Below, one piece after another: positions 25,886-34,522 of a DNA stretch of 64,000 nucleotides. Under the pieces are notes generated by a model. The model saw only the letters and a program-made list of their open reading frames with translations, was not told the DNA's origin and ran no database searches. The translations under genes were made by a program, and so were the position numbers. Each line of letters begins with the position of its first letter. Position 1 is the stretch's first letter. This DNA is from CAWAND01 sp963807065 (GTDB lineage Bacteria > Chloroflexota > Anaerolineae > Anaerolineales > E44-bin32). The stretch covers positions 806,001-870,000 of the forward strand of contig CAWDZQ010000004.1 of NCBI GenBank assembly GCA_963807065.1, given 5' to 3'.

Positions 25886-26323
25886 TCAAAAGGCACCCGA
25901 CCGGGTTGGATCGATCGCCACGTTGCTGGGCCGAAGAGGTGCCGTTTGGAGTTCATGACGCCGCTCTACAAAAGTCTCCACAGCGTCGCTGAGCATGCCC
26001 ACCCCGAAGGGCTTCTGGTAGACCTTGTCTCCGCCGGCAACGCGGACCTTGTCGTCCACGCGCGGATCGGTGCTAGCCGTCACAACCACGATGGGCAGGA
26101 ACTTGCCTTGGGGCAGATCTCGAATTCGCCGCAGGGTCTCATAACCATCCAGCTCAGGCATCATCAGGTCGAGCAGGACAAGATCCGGCAAGGATCGGTC
26201 AATCTGAGCCAGGGCTTGCAAGCCGCTGTAGGTTGGGACGGCCTCGTGTCCGAGCAATTCAACCACCTTGCACAGGAGGTTCACCGTGTTTTCCTCGTCG
26301 TCAACAATCAAGATACTGGCCAT
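25886..26323 (-). CDS. Single-domain response regulator (CheY-like)
   Basis: A 145-residue receiver: ILIVDDEENTV, phospho-Asp in LVLLDLMMPELDG, VVTAS (Thr-Ala-Ser), and Lys in VYQKPFGVGML. A C-terminal tail of about 25 residues has no known domain. No output domain, so it probably acts by protein contact. ATG 26323 has AGGAGG. It is preceded on the same strand by a c-di-GMP-I riboswitch at about 26476-26570, so expression is likely set by c-di-GMP. Confidence 0.88.
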   Translation of the reverse strand: MASILIVDDEENTVNLLCKVVELLGHEAVPTYSGLQALAQIDRSLPDLVLLDLMMPELDGYETLRRIRDLPQGKFLPIVVVTASTDPRVDDKVRVAGGDKVYQKPFGVGMLSDAVETFVERRHELQTAPLRPSNVAIDPTRSGAF

Positions 26324-26424
26324 GTCTTGCCTCCTATGGCATCGTCCGTCTATCGATCGAGGCCACCCTTGCTTCGGCCCCCTTCAGTGGTAAGCCTTGG
26401 GGTTTGGCTGGGCCAGAATATGAG

Positions 26425-26446
26425 CGGCCCGGGCGCTGCCGGGCCG
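26425..26446 (-). terminator. GC-rich hairpin between riboswitch and receiver gene
   Basis: Reverse-strand stem CGGCCCGG and CCGGGCCG around a short loop, followed by CTCATATTCTGG. The T tail is poor. It lies 30 bp after the aptamer and could be part of its expression platform. Confidence 0.4.
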
Positions 26447-26475
26447 TTGTTGGCACCTACCGGGGAAGGTCCCCG

Positions 26476-26570
26476 GGATTCGGCAGCTGGCTGCCCTAGC
26501 TGGCTCAGCCAGCCTTAGACCCTGTAGCTTTGCGCCGCCACCTTTCGGTGGGTTTGCCTGTTCGTTTCAA
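26476..26570 (-). promoter_or_regulatory. c-di-GMP-I (GEMM-I) riboswitch 1
   Basis: On the reverse strand the conserved parts occur in order: CAGGCAAACC, a P1b hairpin CCACC-GAAA-GGTGG with GNRA loop, GGCGGCGCAAAGCTAC (tetraloop receptor side), GGGTCTA, and a second helix ending CAGCTGCCG. This is the GEMM-I consensus. It lies about 150 bases upstream of the receiver gene on the same strand. The 381-bp gap from 26324 to 26704 holds this element, the hairpin at 26425 and the end of the GH15 gene region; no other gene is seen. Confidence 0.88.
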
Positions 26571-26704
26571 TTGATCTTGCGGGCGTCAGCGGCCAGGAGC
26601 TCCCTGGTCAATTCATCTGACTCCGCCGCTCGACTTGAGTCTATCCCAGCTTGCCGAGAAATAACCTTACACATCCCTTGCGGGTTGATCGAGCGGCCGC
26701 CGGC

Positions 26705-28726
26705 TCAGGCAAGCCGACGCTGGGCCTCGAGGTACAGGTGGACGGCGGTGACAAACTCGGCGTGACTCCAGGTCAGCGGGCTGACAGACAGAGGCGTGCC
26801 ATCGTTGGGGTTCACCTGCTCGGCCAGGACGCCGCTCGGCAGCGCTCGATCCGACGCCCAGGTAATCAACTCGAGGGCCGGCTTGAGGTCGGCCCTGGTG
26901 CGCGCCGTCAGCGACTGCCACTCGGATAGCCATAGCGTGCAAATGAACCATGGGTTGCCGGGCACGTGCGACAGGTCCTGGCTCACCTGGTGGTAACGGT
27001 CACCGATGTAGCGAGCCATGCCGCCGACATCAGTGTGCACCCAGAGGCTCTCCTTGAGGGCCAGCATCGTGCTGGTGACGCGTGAGTCGTCGGCCCCGAG
27101 CATTCCGAACTTCCAGATGCCAGCCAACGAAGCGTCGAGGTCTTCATCCGCCCGCCAGCTTCCGTCGGCGGAAGGTTCGATTCGGCGCAGGAAGCGACCC
27201 AAATCATCGCGCCACAGATGATCCAAAGCGGCCTGGCGAACCGATTCCGCGACGGACTGATAGCGTTGGGCGGCCTGGGTGTCGTCGAAGGCTTTGGCAA
27301 AGCGGGCGGCGGCGTCAATCCCTGCCCATGTGGCAGCCACCGTCCACGCGTGGACGCCATGGCGTTCTTCCCACAGGTCGTAGCTGGGGAGGGGGAGCCC
27401 GGTCGCATCGTCCCGGAATTGGGCCAGGAAATCGGCCGCTCGCACAATCGTCTGGCGGTAGAGCGGCTTGATGAATTCGACATCGTGGTACCGATCGAAA
27501 TGACGCCACAGAGCCCACAGCACCAGGGCCGTCTCGTCCTCCTGGAGTGGGATGTCCTTGTGCCCATCTCGCATCCAGGGGTGCCAGCTGGAGGCGAGCG
27601 TACCATCTGGATTGTATTTGTGCAGCAGATAGCCCTCCGGCGAAAGGGCTCGGGCGCAGAAATGGAAGAAGCTGCGCGGGATGTCGATGTATCCGGCTTC
27701 GTCCAGCGCGCTGGCGACCAGGGCGCCGTCCCTGGGCCACATGTAGCTGTAGGTGTCGCGGACGTCGGAAGAGACGTCGCTGTCGTTGGCGGCAATCACG
27801 GCGCCACCCTCGTCCACCTGGGTCCGGATGACGGTCAGGCTGGTCTGATATGTGGTGCGGATGGGGTCCGGCAGATCGCCGAAATCAGGCAGGTGGCTTC
27901 CGAGCCACAGTTGCCAGTACCCCTGTGTGCGATCGATAAAGCTCTGCGGACCGCGCTGACGGACCATGCGGTTAAGCAATGTCACGGCGGGAAAGTCTGG
28001 ACCGACGGCCAGCCAGGCGTAGACCGTGCGCATTTTGCCGGGAGGAACGACCACATTGAAACCGACGCACGAGTCGACCGAGCCGTGGGCGACAGCCTCG
28101 CCGGAGAGCTCGCCGTCTTCGGCGTCGCGCCAAGTCCCCTGAAGGTTGCGGATTTCCTTGAGACCACACGCCCATTGGTGCAGCCCGACCACCAACCCGG
28201 GTGCGGTGTCTTCGGTGGCTGCCCAGCCCGGCCCCGCCTCTCCCGACGCGACCTGCACGGCCCCGTTGATCAGAAACCAGCGCTTCCCCTTATAGTGGAG
28301 CACGGCCCGCCGGTCCGGCTCGTAATAAGCGGTATCACCGACTACGTTACCGGATATGTGGAAGTCGTGATGAAGGAAAAGCCGAAGCTCGCGGCCGTGG
28401 TCCGCATGGTTGGTAAGCTCGAAGCGCCGGATGAGCAGGCTTTCGTGGAAATCCACCGCATCCCGGATGGAGAGACTGGCCTCGAGGCCGGAATGCTTGA
28501 GATCGACTTGCGTGACGAGATCTGGGCCGAGGTACTCGAGATGCCTTGCCCAATCGGGGTCATCGAGCCATTTGAAGTCGCCGGCGGCCCAGACACCCAC
28601 CCGGAAGGTGTGCCCCATGGCGTGGTTTTCGAGGCCCACATAGGGCCAGTAGAGATCTCTGATCTGGTAGGTCCTGTCGAAGGCGACCAGCAGGTTGCCG
28701 TTGCCGAGGGGGAGATCGCGCGGCAT
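26705..28726 (-). CDS. Glycoside hydrolase family 15 protein (glucoamylase-like)
   Basis: A 673-residue enzyme. The N-terminal half is a beta-sandwich domain (LGNGNLLVAFDRTYQIRDLY). The C-terminal half is an (alpha/alpha)6 barrel with YSYMWPRDGALVASAL near 335, SYDLWEERHGVHAWT near 450 (proposed catalytic acid Glu) and GVLAEQVNPNDG near 640 (catalytic base Glu). These are the GH15 signatures; members cleave glucose from starch, trehalose or dextran-like glucans. No signal peptide, so probably acts on cytosolic polymers. ATG 28726 has a perfect AGGAGG 5 nt upstream. Confidence 0.92.
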   Translation of the reverse strand: MPRDLPLGNGNLLVAFDRTYQIRDLYWPYVGLENHAMGHTFRVGVWAAGDFKWLDDPDWARHLEYLGPDLVTQVDLKHSGLEASLSIRDAVDFHESLLIRRFELTNHADHGRELRLFLHHDFHISGNVVGDTAYYEPDRRAVLHYKGKRWFLINGAVQVASGEAGPGWAATEDTAPGLVVGLHQWACGLKEIRNLQGTWRDAEDGELSGEAVAHGSVDSCVGFNVVVPPGKMRTVYAWLAVGPDFPAVTLLNRMVRQRGPQSFIDRTQGYWQLWLGSHLPDFGDLPDPIRTTYQTSLTVIRTQVDEGGAVIAANDSDVSSDVRDTYSYMWPRDGALVASALDEAGYIDIPRSFFHFCARALSPEGYLLHKYNPDGTLASSWHPWMRDGHKDIPLQEDETALVLWALWRHFDRYHDVEFIKPLYRQTIVRAADFLAQFRDDATGLPLPSYDLWEERHGVHAWTVAATWAGIDAAARFAKAFDDTQAAQRYQSVAESVRQAALDHLWRDDLGRFLRRIEPSADGSWRADEDLDASLAGIWKFGMLGADDSRVTSTMLALKESLWVHTDVGGMARYIGDRYHQVSQDLSHVPGNPWFICTLWLSEWQSLTARTRADLKPALELITWASDRALPSGVLAEQVNPNDGTPLSVSPLTWSHAEFVTAVHLYLEAQRRLA

Positions 28727-28981
28727 GGATCCTCCTGACAATCACGACGTGAGATGGCCAGGGCCGGGCGGGCGGCCGCAACTGCGGCCGGTGGGCGCTA
28801 CGGCGGATGGCGAACATTCGTTGCTGACTGGAGGCAAGGAATACCCTGCGGCAGCCCGTATTCCTGCATTGGCCCAGTCGGGAGAATCGTATCACACGCC
28901 GGACATGTACTTCTCTGGACCCGGGTGGTTCGCCCCTGACTGGCCCTGGGGCCCGGGGCGCCTGCCTGATGCGCGAAATAC

Positions 28982-29009
28982 TTGACACCGGCCGAAAAAT
29001 CAGTACAAT
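28982..29009 (+). promoter_or_regulatory. Consensus promoter of ssb
   Basis: TTGACA (28982-28987), 16-bp spacer, TACAAT (29004-29009), about 90 bp upstream of the ssb ATG. The 371-bp gap from 28727 to 29097 holds this promoter and the upstream region of the GH15 gene; no further gene is seen. Confidence 0.8.
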
Positions 29010-29097
29010 TGTTCTATACACCGATGGGCGCACGTTACGTTTAGACCGGTCGCCCAGGCCGGAACCGAATCCCATCCCCATCGGTAAGGAGAGCAAG

Positions 29098-29520
29098 ATG
29101 TTCCACACAGTAATCCTCGTCGGCAACCTGGGTCGCGACCCTGAAATGCGCTACACACCCAGCGGCCAGGCGGTCACCAACCTCAACGTCGCCACCAATC
29201 GCAAGTACACCAACAGCAATGGCGAGTCGGTGGAAGAGACGGTCTGGTTTCGCGTGGCGGTTTGGGGGCGTCAGGCGGAAGCCTGTCATCAGTACCTGCG
29301 CAAGGGGCGGCAGGTTCTGGTGGAGGGCCGGCTTCAGAGCGATGAGAATGGCAACCCGCGCATCTGGAATCGCCAGGACGGCACCCCGGCGGCGTCGTTT
29401 GAGGTCAACGCACAAACGGTGCGCTTCCTCGGCGGCCGCGATGACACCGGGGGCGACTTCAGCTCGGACAATTCCAGCTTTGCCGGGGCGCCCGAAACCG
29501 AAGACGAAATTCCCTTCTAA
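29098..29520 (+). CDS. ssb: Single-stranded DNA-binding protein
   Basis: A 140-residue SSB. The OB fold starts HTVILVGNLGRDPEMRYTP, continues VTNLNVATNRKY and TVWFRVAVWGRQAEA, and VEGRL. The acidic tail ends in DEIPF, the usual SSB tip that recruits repair and replication proteins. ATG 29098 has AAGGAG. Driven by the promoter at 28982. First gene of the nucleic-acid cluster running to recN. Confidence 0.95.
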   Translation: MFHTVILVGNLGRDPEMRYTPSGQAVTNLNVATNRKYTNSNGESVEETVWFRVAVWGRQAEACHQYLRKGRQVLVEGRLQSDENGNPRIWNRQDGTPAASFEVNAQTVRFLGGRDDTGGDFSSDNSSFAGAPETEDEIPF

Positions 29521-29537
29521 ACACCGGTATCCGGTGG

Positions 29538-29571
29538 CCCGAAGCCGGCACGCCGCCGGCTTCGGGCTTTC
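29538..29571 (+). terminator. Hairpin after ssb
   Basis: A 12-bp perfect stem CCCGAAGCCGGC and GCCGGCTTCGGG with a 5-nt loop, followed by CTTTCCCTTT. It would end or attenuate ssb transcription before the DUF3467 gene 18 bp downstream. Confidence 0.7.
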
Positions 29572-29588
29572 CCTTTGGAGACAGCCTG

Positions 29589-29945
29589 ATGTCATCGAAT
29601 CCTCAAGAAGGTCCGGCAGGCGGCCGGCTCCGCTTTCGCGTACCAGGCGAGCTTGAACCCACGTATGCCAATCTGGCAGCCATCACCCATTCGGCCTCCG
29701 AAATCCTGATCGACTTTGCGCAAGTGATGCCTCAGGTAGCCGAGGCTCGCGTCAAGAGCCGAATCGTGCTGACCCCGATGAACGCCAAACTGTTGCTGAA
29801 TGCGCTTGGCGAACATCTGGCGCGATTCGAAGCGCAGCACGGCGAGATCCACCTGCCGGAGAGGCCCTCGTTGGCCGAACATCTTTTCGGTCAATCCAAA
29901 CAGGATAAGGATGGAGATGAAGAAGAAGGGGGAGAGGGAGAATAG
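29589..29945 (+). CDS. DUF3467-like protein
   Basis: A 118-residue cytosolic protein. The core YANLAAITHSASEILIDFAQ, then RIVLTPMNAKLLLNALGEHL and ARFEAQHGEI, matches what I recall of DUF3467. The tail is strongly acidic (residues 103-118), like SSB. Function of the family is unknown. Stop overlaps or abuts the translin start, so it is in an operon with it. Confidence 0.8.
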   Translation: MSSNPQEGPAGGRLRFRVPGELEPTYANLAAITHSASEILIDFAQVMPQVAEARVKSRIVLTPMNAKLLLNALGEHLARFEAQHGEIHLPERPSLAEHLFGQSKQDKDGDEEEGGEGE

Positions 29946-29948
29946 GTG

Positions 29949-30578
29949 ATGGATGCCCTGGAAGACATCGTCGATCGGATCCGCGAGCATCTAGAAGACA
30001 AGAATGCCGCCCGTGATCGCGCGCTGAAACAATCGCGCACTTTGATCCGGCATTGTTCGTTGGCCATACGCGCCGTGCACCGGGACGAGAAAGATGTGGC
30101 GGCCGATCACCTGGCGCAGGCCAAACTGCTGGTGGATGAGCTTCAGCGGGACCTGGAACCCTACCCTGATCTGTACCACGCCGGGTACACCCAGGATGCA
30201 TTGAAGGAATTCAGCGAAGCCAACATCACAGCGGCGTTGGTGGCCGGCGATTCGCTGCCCACGCCGGAGACCCTGCGTGTTGAGTATGCGGCTTATCTGG
30301 GCGGCCTGGGCGAAGCGGCCGGCGAACTGCGCCGGCGAGTGCTCGACCTGATGCGCCGCGACCGGGCGGAGGAAGGTGAACGCCTGCTCTCGGCGATGGA
30401 GGACATCTACGGGATGCTGGTGACGGTTGACTATCCGGATGCCATCACCGGCGGCCTGCGCCGCATCACAGATATGGTCCGCGGCGTGACGGAGCGGACG
30501 CGCGGCGATCTGACGACCCATACGCAGCAAGCCGAGTTGATGAAGGCGTTGCGGGCCGTCGAAACTCGCCTGGGCTGA
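29949..30578 (+). CDS. Translin-family nucleic-acid-binding protein
   Basis: A 209-residue all-helical protein. The middle (YTQDALKEFSEANITAAL, then YLGGLGEAAGELRRRVLDLM) and the end (AMEDIYGMLVTVDYP, ITGGLRRITDMVRGV) match the translin/TRAX fold. Translins form octamers that bind single-stranded RNA or DNA. They are well known in eukaryotes and archaea, less so in bacteria. The catalytic acidic residues of TRAX cannot be assigned by eye. ATG 29949 is 3 bp after the DUF3467 stop. Confidence 0.82.
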   Translation: MDALEDIVDRIREHLEDKNAARDRALKQSRTLIRHCSLAIRAVHRDEKDVAADHLAQAKLLVDELQRDLEPYPDLYHAGYTQDALKEFSEANITAALVAGDSLPTPETLRVEYAAYLGGLGEAAGELRRRVLDLMRRDRAEEGERLLSAMEDIYGMLVTVDYPDAITGGLRRITDMVRGVTERTRGDLTTHTQQAELMKALRAVETRLG

Positions 30579-30589
30579 GCCGGGTCGGC

Positions 30590-30829
30590 ATGCGCATCAT
30601 TCGAGCGTCCGAGTTGGTCACCTTTGTGTACTGCCAACGCGCCTGGTGGTACCAATCCCAGGACGTCGCCTCCGCCAACTCAGCCTGGCTGGATGCCGGT
30701 CAGGCGATGCACGACCGGCACGGCCGGCAGGTTATCTTACTGGGCCTGATGCGCCTGGCCGGGTATGGGCTGATGTTGGCCGGTTTGGCCGTGGCCGCCG
30801 CCGTGCTTGCCTCAAAGTGGCTCGGATGA
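30590..30829 (+). CDS. N-terminal half of a Cas4-like nuclease, membrane-anchored
   Basis: A 79-residue protein. IIRASELVTFVYCQRAWWY carries the first Fe-S Cys of Cas4/RecB-type nucleases, and AGQAMHDRHGRQ carries their early His. A single TM helix follows (residues 55-75). The other nuclease motifs sit in the next gene, 4 bp downstream. So the enzyme seems split in two subunits, each with one TM segment meeting at the split. Could instead be a lost fusion, but both frames are clean. Confidence 0.72.
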   Translation: MRIIRASELVTFVYCQRAWWYQSQDVASANSAWLDAGQAMHDRHGRQVILLGLMRLAGYGLMLAGLAVAAAVLASKWLG

Positions 30830-30833
30830 GGTG

Positions 30834-31340
30834 ATGATCCCCGCCCTGATCCTGCTCCTGCTCGGCGCAGGGCTTCTTTTCTGGGCCGGCCGCCGCCGGA
30901 GTTCGGCCGGGCTTCCCTCGGGTCGGATCGTCTACATGGACATGCGGGATGTGGACCGGCAGCGCACCCCGCTTTTCGATCCGGGAGCGCAGCTCACCGG
31001 CCGCCCCGACTATCTGGTGGAAGCCGGCAAGGGGCGCATTCCGGTCGAGGTCAAGTCGGCGCGCGCGCCGGTCGTTCCGTATCGGGGGCATGTCCTTCAG
31101 TTGGCGGCCTACTGCTACCTCACCGAAGTTGTGTTTGGCGTTCGGCCCACGCATGGCATTTTGCGCTACCAGGACCGGTCGGTGGCTGTGGATTACACGC
31201 CGGCCCTGGAAAACGACATGCTGGATGCGCTGGCTGAGATGCGCCGACAGGAAGGGCTGGAGCTGGACCGGTCCCATATGAGCGCCAACCGCTGCCGCGC
31301 CTGCGGCTACCGAGAAGCGTGCGAGCAAAGCCTGGTGTGA
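30834..31340 (+). CDS. C-terminal half of a Cas4-like nuclease (Dna2/Cas4 domain), membrane-anchored
   Basis: A 168-residue protein. It begins with a TM helix (residues 2-18), then shows LTGRPDYLV (catalytic Asp), IPVEVKSARAP (Glu-x-Lys), LQLAAYCYL (Gln) and a C-terminal Cys set CRACGYREAC. These are the PD-(D/E)XK and Fe-S motifs of Cas4. The fourth Cys and the His are in the preceding gene. No CRISPR array or other cas gene is in the window, so a general DNA-repair role is more likely. ATG 30834 with an upstream GAGGTG. Confidence 0.82.
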   Translation: MIPALILLLLGAGLLFWAGRRRSSAGLPSGRIVYMDMRDVDRQRTPLFDPGAQLTGRPDYLVEAGKGRIPVEVKSARAPVVPYRGHVLQLAAYCYLTEVVFGVRPTHGILRYQDRSVAVDYTPALENDMLDALAEMRRQEGLELDRSHMSANRCRACGYREACEQSLV

Positions 31341-31359
31341 GCGGTACCGACCCAGCGCA

Positions 31360-31365
31360 TATAAT
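31360..31365 (+). promoter_or_regulatory. -10 box of a likely leaderless nadK promoter
   Basis: TATAAT at 31360-31365 ends 7 nt before the nadK ATG. There is no ribosome site in that gap. Transcription would begin at or next to the ATG. No good -35 is seen. Confidence 0.55.
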
Positions 31366-31372
31366 AGCAACT

Positions 31373-32224
31373 ATGGAACCTTCTTCCCCCCGAAAAGTCG
31401 TCATCATCACTCATCCGCAGGCGCAGGAAGCTGAAGTGCTGCTCCCAAAGATTACCCAATTCCTGAAGGCGCGGTCCGTGGATGTGGTGGCGACGACGAT
31501 GTCCGAGCAGGCGTCCGACGAGAACCTCTTGGACGATCCGGCGGACATGGTGATTGCCCTTGGCGGCGACGGGACGATGCTGCGGGCGGGCTCCTTGGGC
31601 GCCTCCTCGGGAACCCCCGTGCTGGGTATCAACTTGGGCCGCCTGGGGTTTTTGGTTGAGGTCGGTCGGGATGGCTGGGAGCAAGCCTTGGAGCGCGTCC
31701 TGGCAGGAGATTTCTGGCTCGAGGCGAGGATGCGCCTGCATGCCGAACTGGCAAGCGGCGGCAAAGTGGTGGGGAGCTGGGATGGCCTTAATGAGTGCGT
31801 TATCGGACGCGGGGATGTGGCCCGCCCCATCCGAGTCTCTGCCGAAGTCGATGATCGGACGTTGGCCCGCTACGTCGCCGACGCCTTGATCTGCGCCACA
31901 GCCACAGGCTCGACGGCTTATGCGCTGGCGGCTGGCGGACCTATCTTGCCGCCCGAACTGCGCAACCTGGTGTTGGTTCCCGTGGCGCCGCACCTATCGT
32001 TGGACCGGGCCATCGTGCTTCCTGAAGGCAGCCGGGTGTGCATCGGTCTGGATGCCGACCATGAAGCCTCGTTAGGGGTCGACGGCCAGAACTCGATCCC
32101 CATCCGAGGGGGAGACGAGATTCGGGTGCGGGCTGCCGAGCACGATGTGCAATTCGTTCGGCTTCAGGACCGAGGCTATTTCTTCCGTAACCTGACGTCG
32201 CACATGGATCATTTTCCACAGTAA
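31373..32224 (+). CDS. nadK: NAD kinase
   Basis: A 283-residue ATP-NAD kinase, which makes NADP. Motifs: IALGGDGTMLRA near 65 (GGDG), GINLGRLGFL near 88, LNECVIGRG near 140 and ICATATGSTAYALAAGGPI near 178. Complete length. A -10 box just 7 nt upstream and no ribosome site suggest a leaderless mRNA. It sits between the Cas4-like pair and recN, a frequent neighbour of recN in bacteria. Confidence 0.95.
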   Translation: MEPSSPRKVVIITHPQAQEAEVLLPKITQFLKARSVDVVATTMSEQASDENLLDDPADMVIALGGDGTMLRAGSLGASSGTPVLGINLGRLGFLVEVGRDGWEQALERVLAGDFWLEARMRLHAELASGGKVVGSWDGLNECVIGRGDVARPIRVSAEVDDRTLARYVADALICATATGSTAYALAAGGPILPPELRNLVLVPVAPHLSLDRAIVLPEGSRVCIGLDADHEASLGVDGQNSIPIRGGDEIRVRAAEHDVQFVRLQDRGYFFRNLTSHMDHFPQ

Positions 32225-32233
32225 GGGAGCGAC

Positions 32234-32770
32234 ATGACCGAAGCGCTGCTGGTGTGCGCCAACCACCCGGACCGAGAGACCAGCCTGCGCTGCAACAAGT
32301 GCGGCAAGTTGATCTGCAGCCAATGCGCCGTGCGCACGCCGGTGGGCTACCGATGCAAGGAATGCGTTCGGGGCCAGCAGAAGATTTTCGAAACCGCGGT
32401 CGGGTTGGATTATGCGGTAGCCTTGGTCCTGGCAGCAATCGGCGTGGCCCTGGCAGTGGGGGTGCTAAATTTCATCGGTTTCTGGGGGCTGCTCGTGGCG
32501 CCGATTGCTGGCGGCGGCCTGGCGGAAATCATCCGCTGGGCGGTCCGCAAACGACGCAGCCGGCGGCTGCCTCTTGCTGCGGCGATAGGAGGGGTGCTTG
32601 GCGTCCTGCCTCACCTGGGCCTGCCTGTCCTGTCACTTGTCATGGCCCTTGGCTCCGGCGTGGGCTCGGGGGTGCTGCTGGGGGGACTGTTTGCGACCCT
32701 GTGGCCGCTGGCAAGTGGTGCCATCATGGTCAGCACAATCTACTATCGATTGAGGGGAATCCGCTTCTAA
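32234..32770 (+). CDS. B-box zinc-finger membrane protein
   Basis: A 178-residue protein. The N-terminus CANHPDRETSLRCNKCGKLI followed by CSQCAVRTPVGYRCKEC is a B-box-like zinc finger with eight Cys/His ligands. Four TM helices follow (roughly residues 58-80, 84-98, 115-135, 140-165), with a basic loop. Such proteins are common in Chloroflexota and related phyla. Role unknown. Starts 9 bp after nadK with AAGGGAG, and recN starts 8 bp after it. Confidence 0.82.
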   Translation: MTEALLVCANHPDRETSLRCNKCGKLICSQCAVRTPVGYRCKECVRGQQKIFETAVGLDYAVALVLAAIGVALAVGVLNFIGFWGLLVAPIAGGGLAEIIRWAVRKRRSRRLPLAAAIGGVLGVLPHLGLPVLSLVMALGSGVGSGVLLGGLFATLWPLASGAIMVSTIYYRLRGIRF

Positions 32771-32778
32771 GCACCGAC

Positions 32779-34516
32779 ATGCTGACTGAGCTCACTATTC
32801 GCAACTTCGCCATTATTGATGACCTGCAGCTTTCCCTGGGTGACGGCCTGTCGGTCTTTACGGGCGAAACCGGGGCCGGCAAATCGATCATCGTGGACGC
32901 CATTGAACTCCTACTGGGAGGACGGGCGGAGACGACCGTGGTCCGGGCTGGGGCGGACATGGCCCTTATTGAGGCCGTCGTCCGCCTGGACTCGGCTATC
33001 CGGGATGACGTGGCTGAAATCCTGGAGCGAGAGGCGCTGCTGGACGATCCGGAATATGTGACCTTGGGGCGCGAAGTTCGGCTTGAGGGCCGGAACGTGT
33101 GCCGAGTCAACGGCCGGGTGGTGAATCTGAGCTTGCTCAAGGAACTGGGGGAGTACCTGGTGGATGTCCACGGACAATCCGAGCACCTCAGCCTGCTCCA
33201 GGTGCGGCACCACCTGAGCCTGTTGGACCGTTATGCGGGGTTAGATGGTGCCGTGAGCTCGTACGGGGAAGTATTTCACCAACTGCGTGACGTGGATCGG
33301 GAGCTGAAGGCGCTGCGCCAGGGCGAACAGGACTCCCAGCGGAAGACCGAGTTGCTGGCCTTCCAGATCAACGAAATCGAAGCCGCTGCCCTCAGCCCGG
33401 GTGAGGAGCAGGCGCTGATCGAGGAGCGTGCTCGTCTGGCCAACGCTGAACGGTTGGCTTCGCTTTGCGAGCAAGCGGCGGCCGCTCTGGACGAGGGGGT
33501 CCAGGGCGAGTATGCGGCCTCGGACCTGCTGGGCCAGGCGGTCGAAGCGATCGACGACCTGGCCGAGATCGATCCCAGCCTGTCGTCAACCCAGATCGAG
33601 GCCCAGGCCCTGCTTGAGCAGATGGGCGACCTGACGCGCCGGCTGCGCATCTACCGCGACCTAGTTGAGTTCAACCCCGGGCGGCTGGATGAGGTCGAGG
33701 AGCGGGTGGGGTTGATCCGTGACTTGGGTCGGAAGTACGGCGGGAGCGAGGAGGCGATCCTGGCCCACGCCGAGCACGCCCGGGTGGAACTCGAGGCCAT
33801 CACGCACGCCGGCGAGCGGATCGAAGAGCTCGCGCGCCTGCACACACAGCTCTTGGGTCGGGTGGGCGCGTTGGGCGCCGAGTTGACCGACGCCCGCAGG
33901 ATTGCTGGAACCGAACTGGCTGAGGCGATTGGGCTTGAGCTGCAGGCGTTGAGTATGGACGGGGCCGAATTCGCCGTGGACATCACGGCACGCGAGAGCC
34001 CAGACGGTGCGCCGGTGGACGGCCGCCGGCTGGCGTACTCCGCCGCCGGGCTTGACCAGGTCGAGTTCCTGGTGGCGCCCAACCTGGGCGAAGGGCTCAA
34101 ACCGCTGGTCAAGATCGCCTCGGGGGGCGAAACGTCCCGCTTGATGCTGGGACTGAAGGGTGTGTTGGCGCGCGCCGACGAGACCCCGACCTTGATCTTC
34201 GACGAAATCGATCAGGGCATCGGCGGCCGGGTGGGAGCCATCGTCGGGCGGAAACTGTGGAAACTGTCCCAGGCTCACCAGGTGCTGTGCATTACGCACC
34301 TGCCCCAGCTCGCCGCCTTCGGGGACCGCCACTTCAAGGTTGAGAAGGTCGTGCGCGCCGGCCGCACGATGACCGTGGTTCGTCCGCTCGATGGGCCGGA
34401 GCGCACGTCAGAGCTGTCGCAGATGTTGGGTGGGGAGTCGAGAGACGAATCAGGAGAGCGCCCGCCAACTACTGAGCGAGGCGGTGACTGCCAAAGAGCC
34501 CTCCAACTCAGGCTAA
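32779..34516 (+). CDS. recN: DNA repair protein RecN (C-terminal frameshift)
   Basis: SMC-like ATPase for double-strand break repair. Walker A is FTGETGAGKSII near 28; LVDVHGQSEHLSLL near 130; long coiled-coil arms between about 160 and 370; then KIASGGETSRLMLGLK, LIFDEIDQGIGGRVG and ITHLPQLAAFGDRHF. After LSQMLGG the frame wanders into a long unrelated tail that would overlap clpC. Removing one G from the run at 34432-34435 restores SRETNQESARQLLSEAV, the usual RecN end, and a TAA at 34514-34516. So the extra base is a sequence error or a recent mutation affecting only the last 27 residues or so. Confidence 0.9.
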
Positions 34517-34522
34517 GGGCGC

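Noticed and set aside
27218..28738. A 506-residue open frame on the forward strand
   Set aside because: It lies antisense to the GH15 gene, has no family motif, and GC-rich third positions often create such shadow frames.
30590..31340. Cas4-like genes as part of a CRISPR system
   Set aside because: No repeat array and no other cas gene is visible in the window; the neighbours are repair and nucleotide genes.
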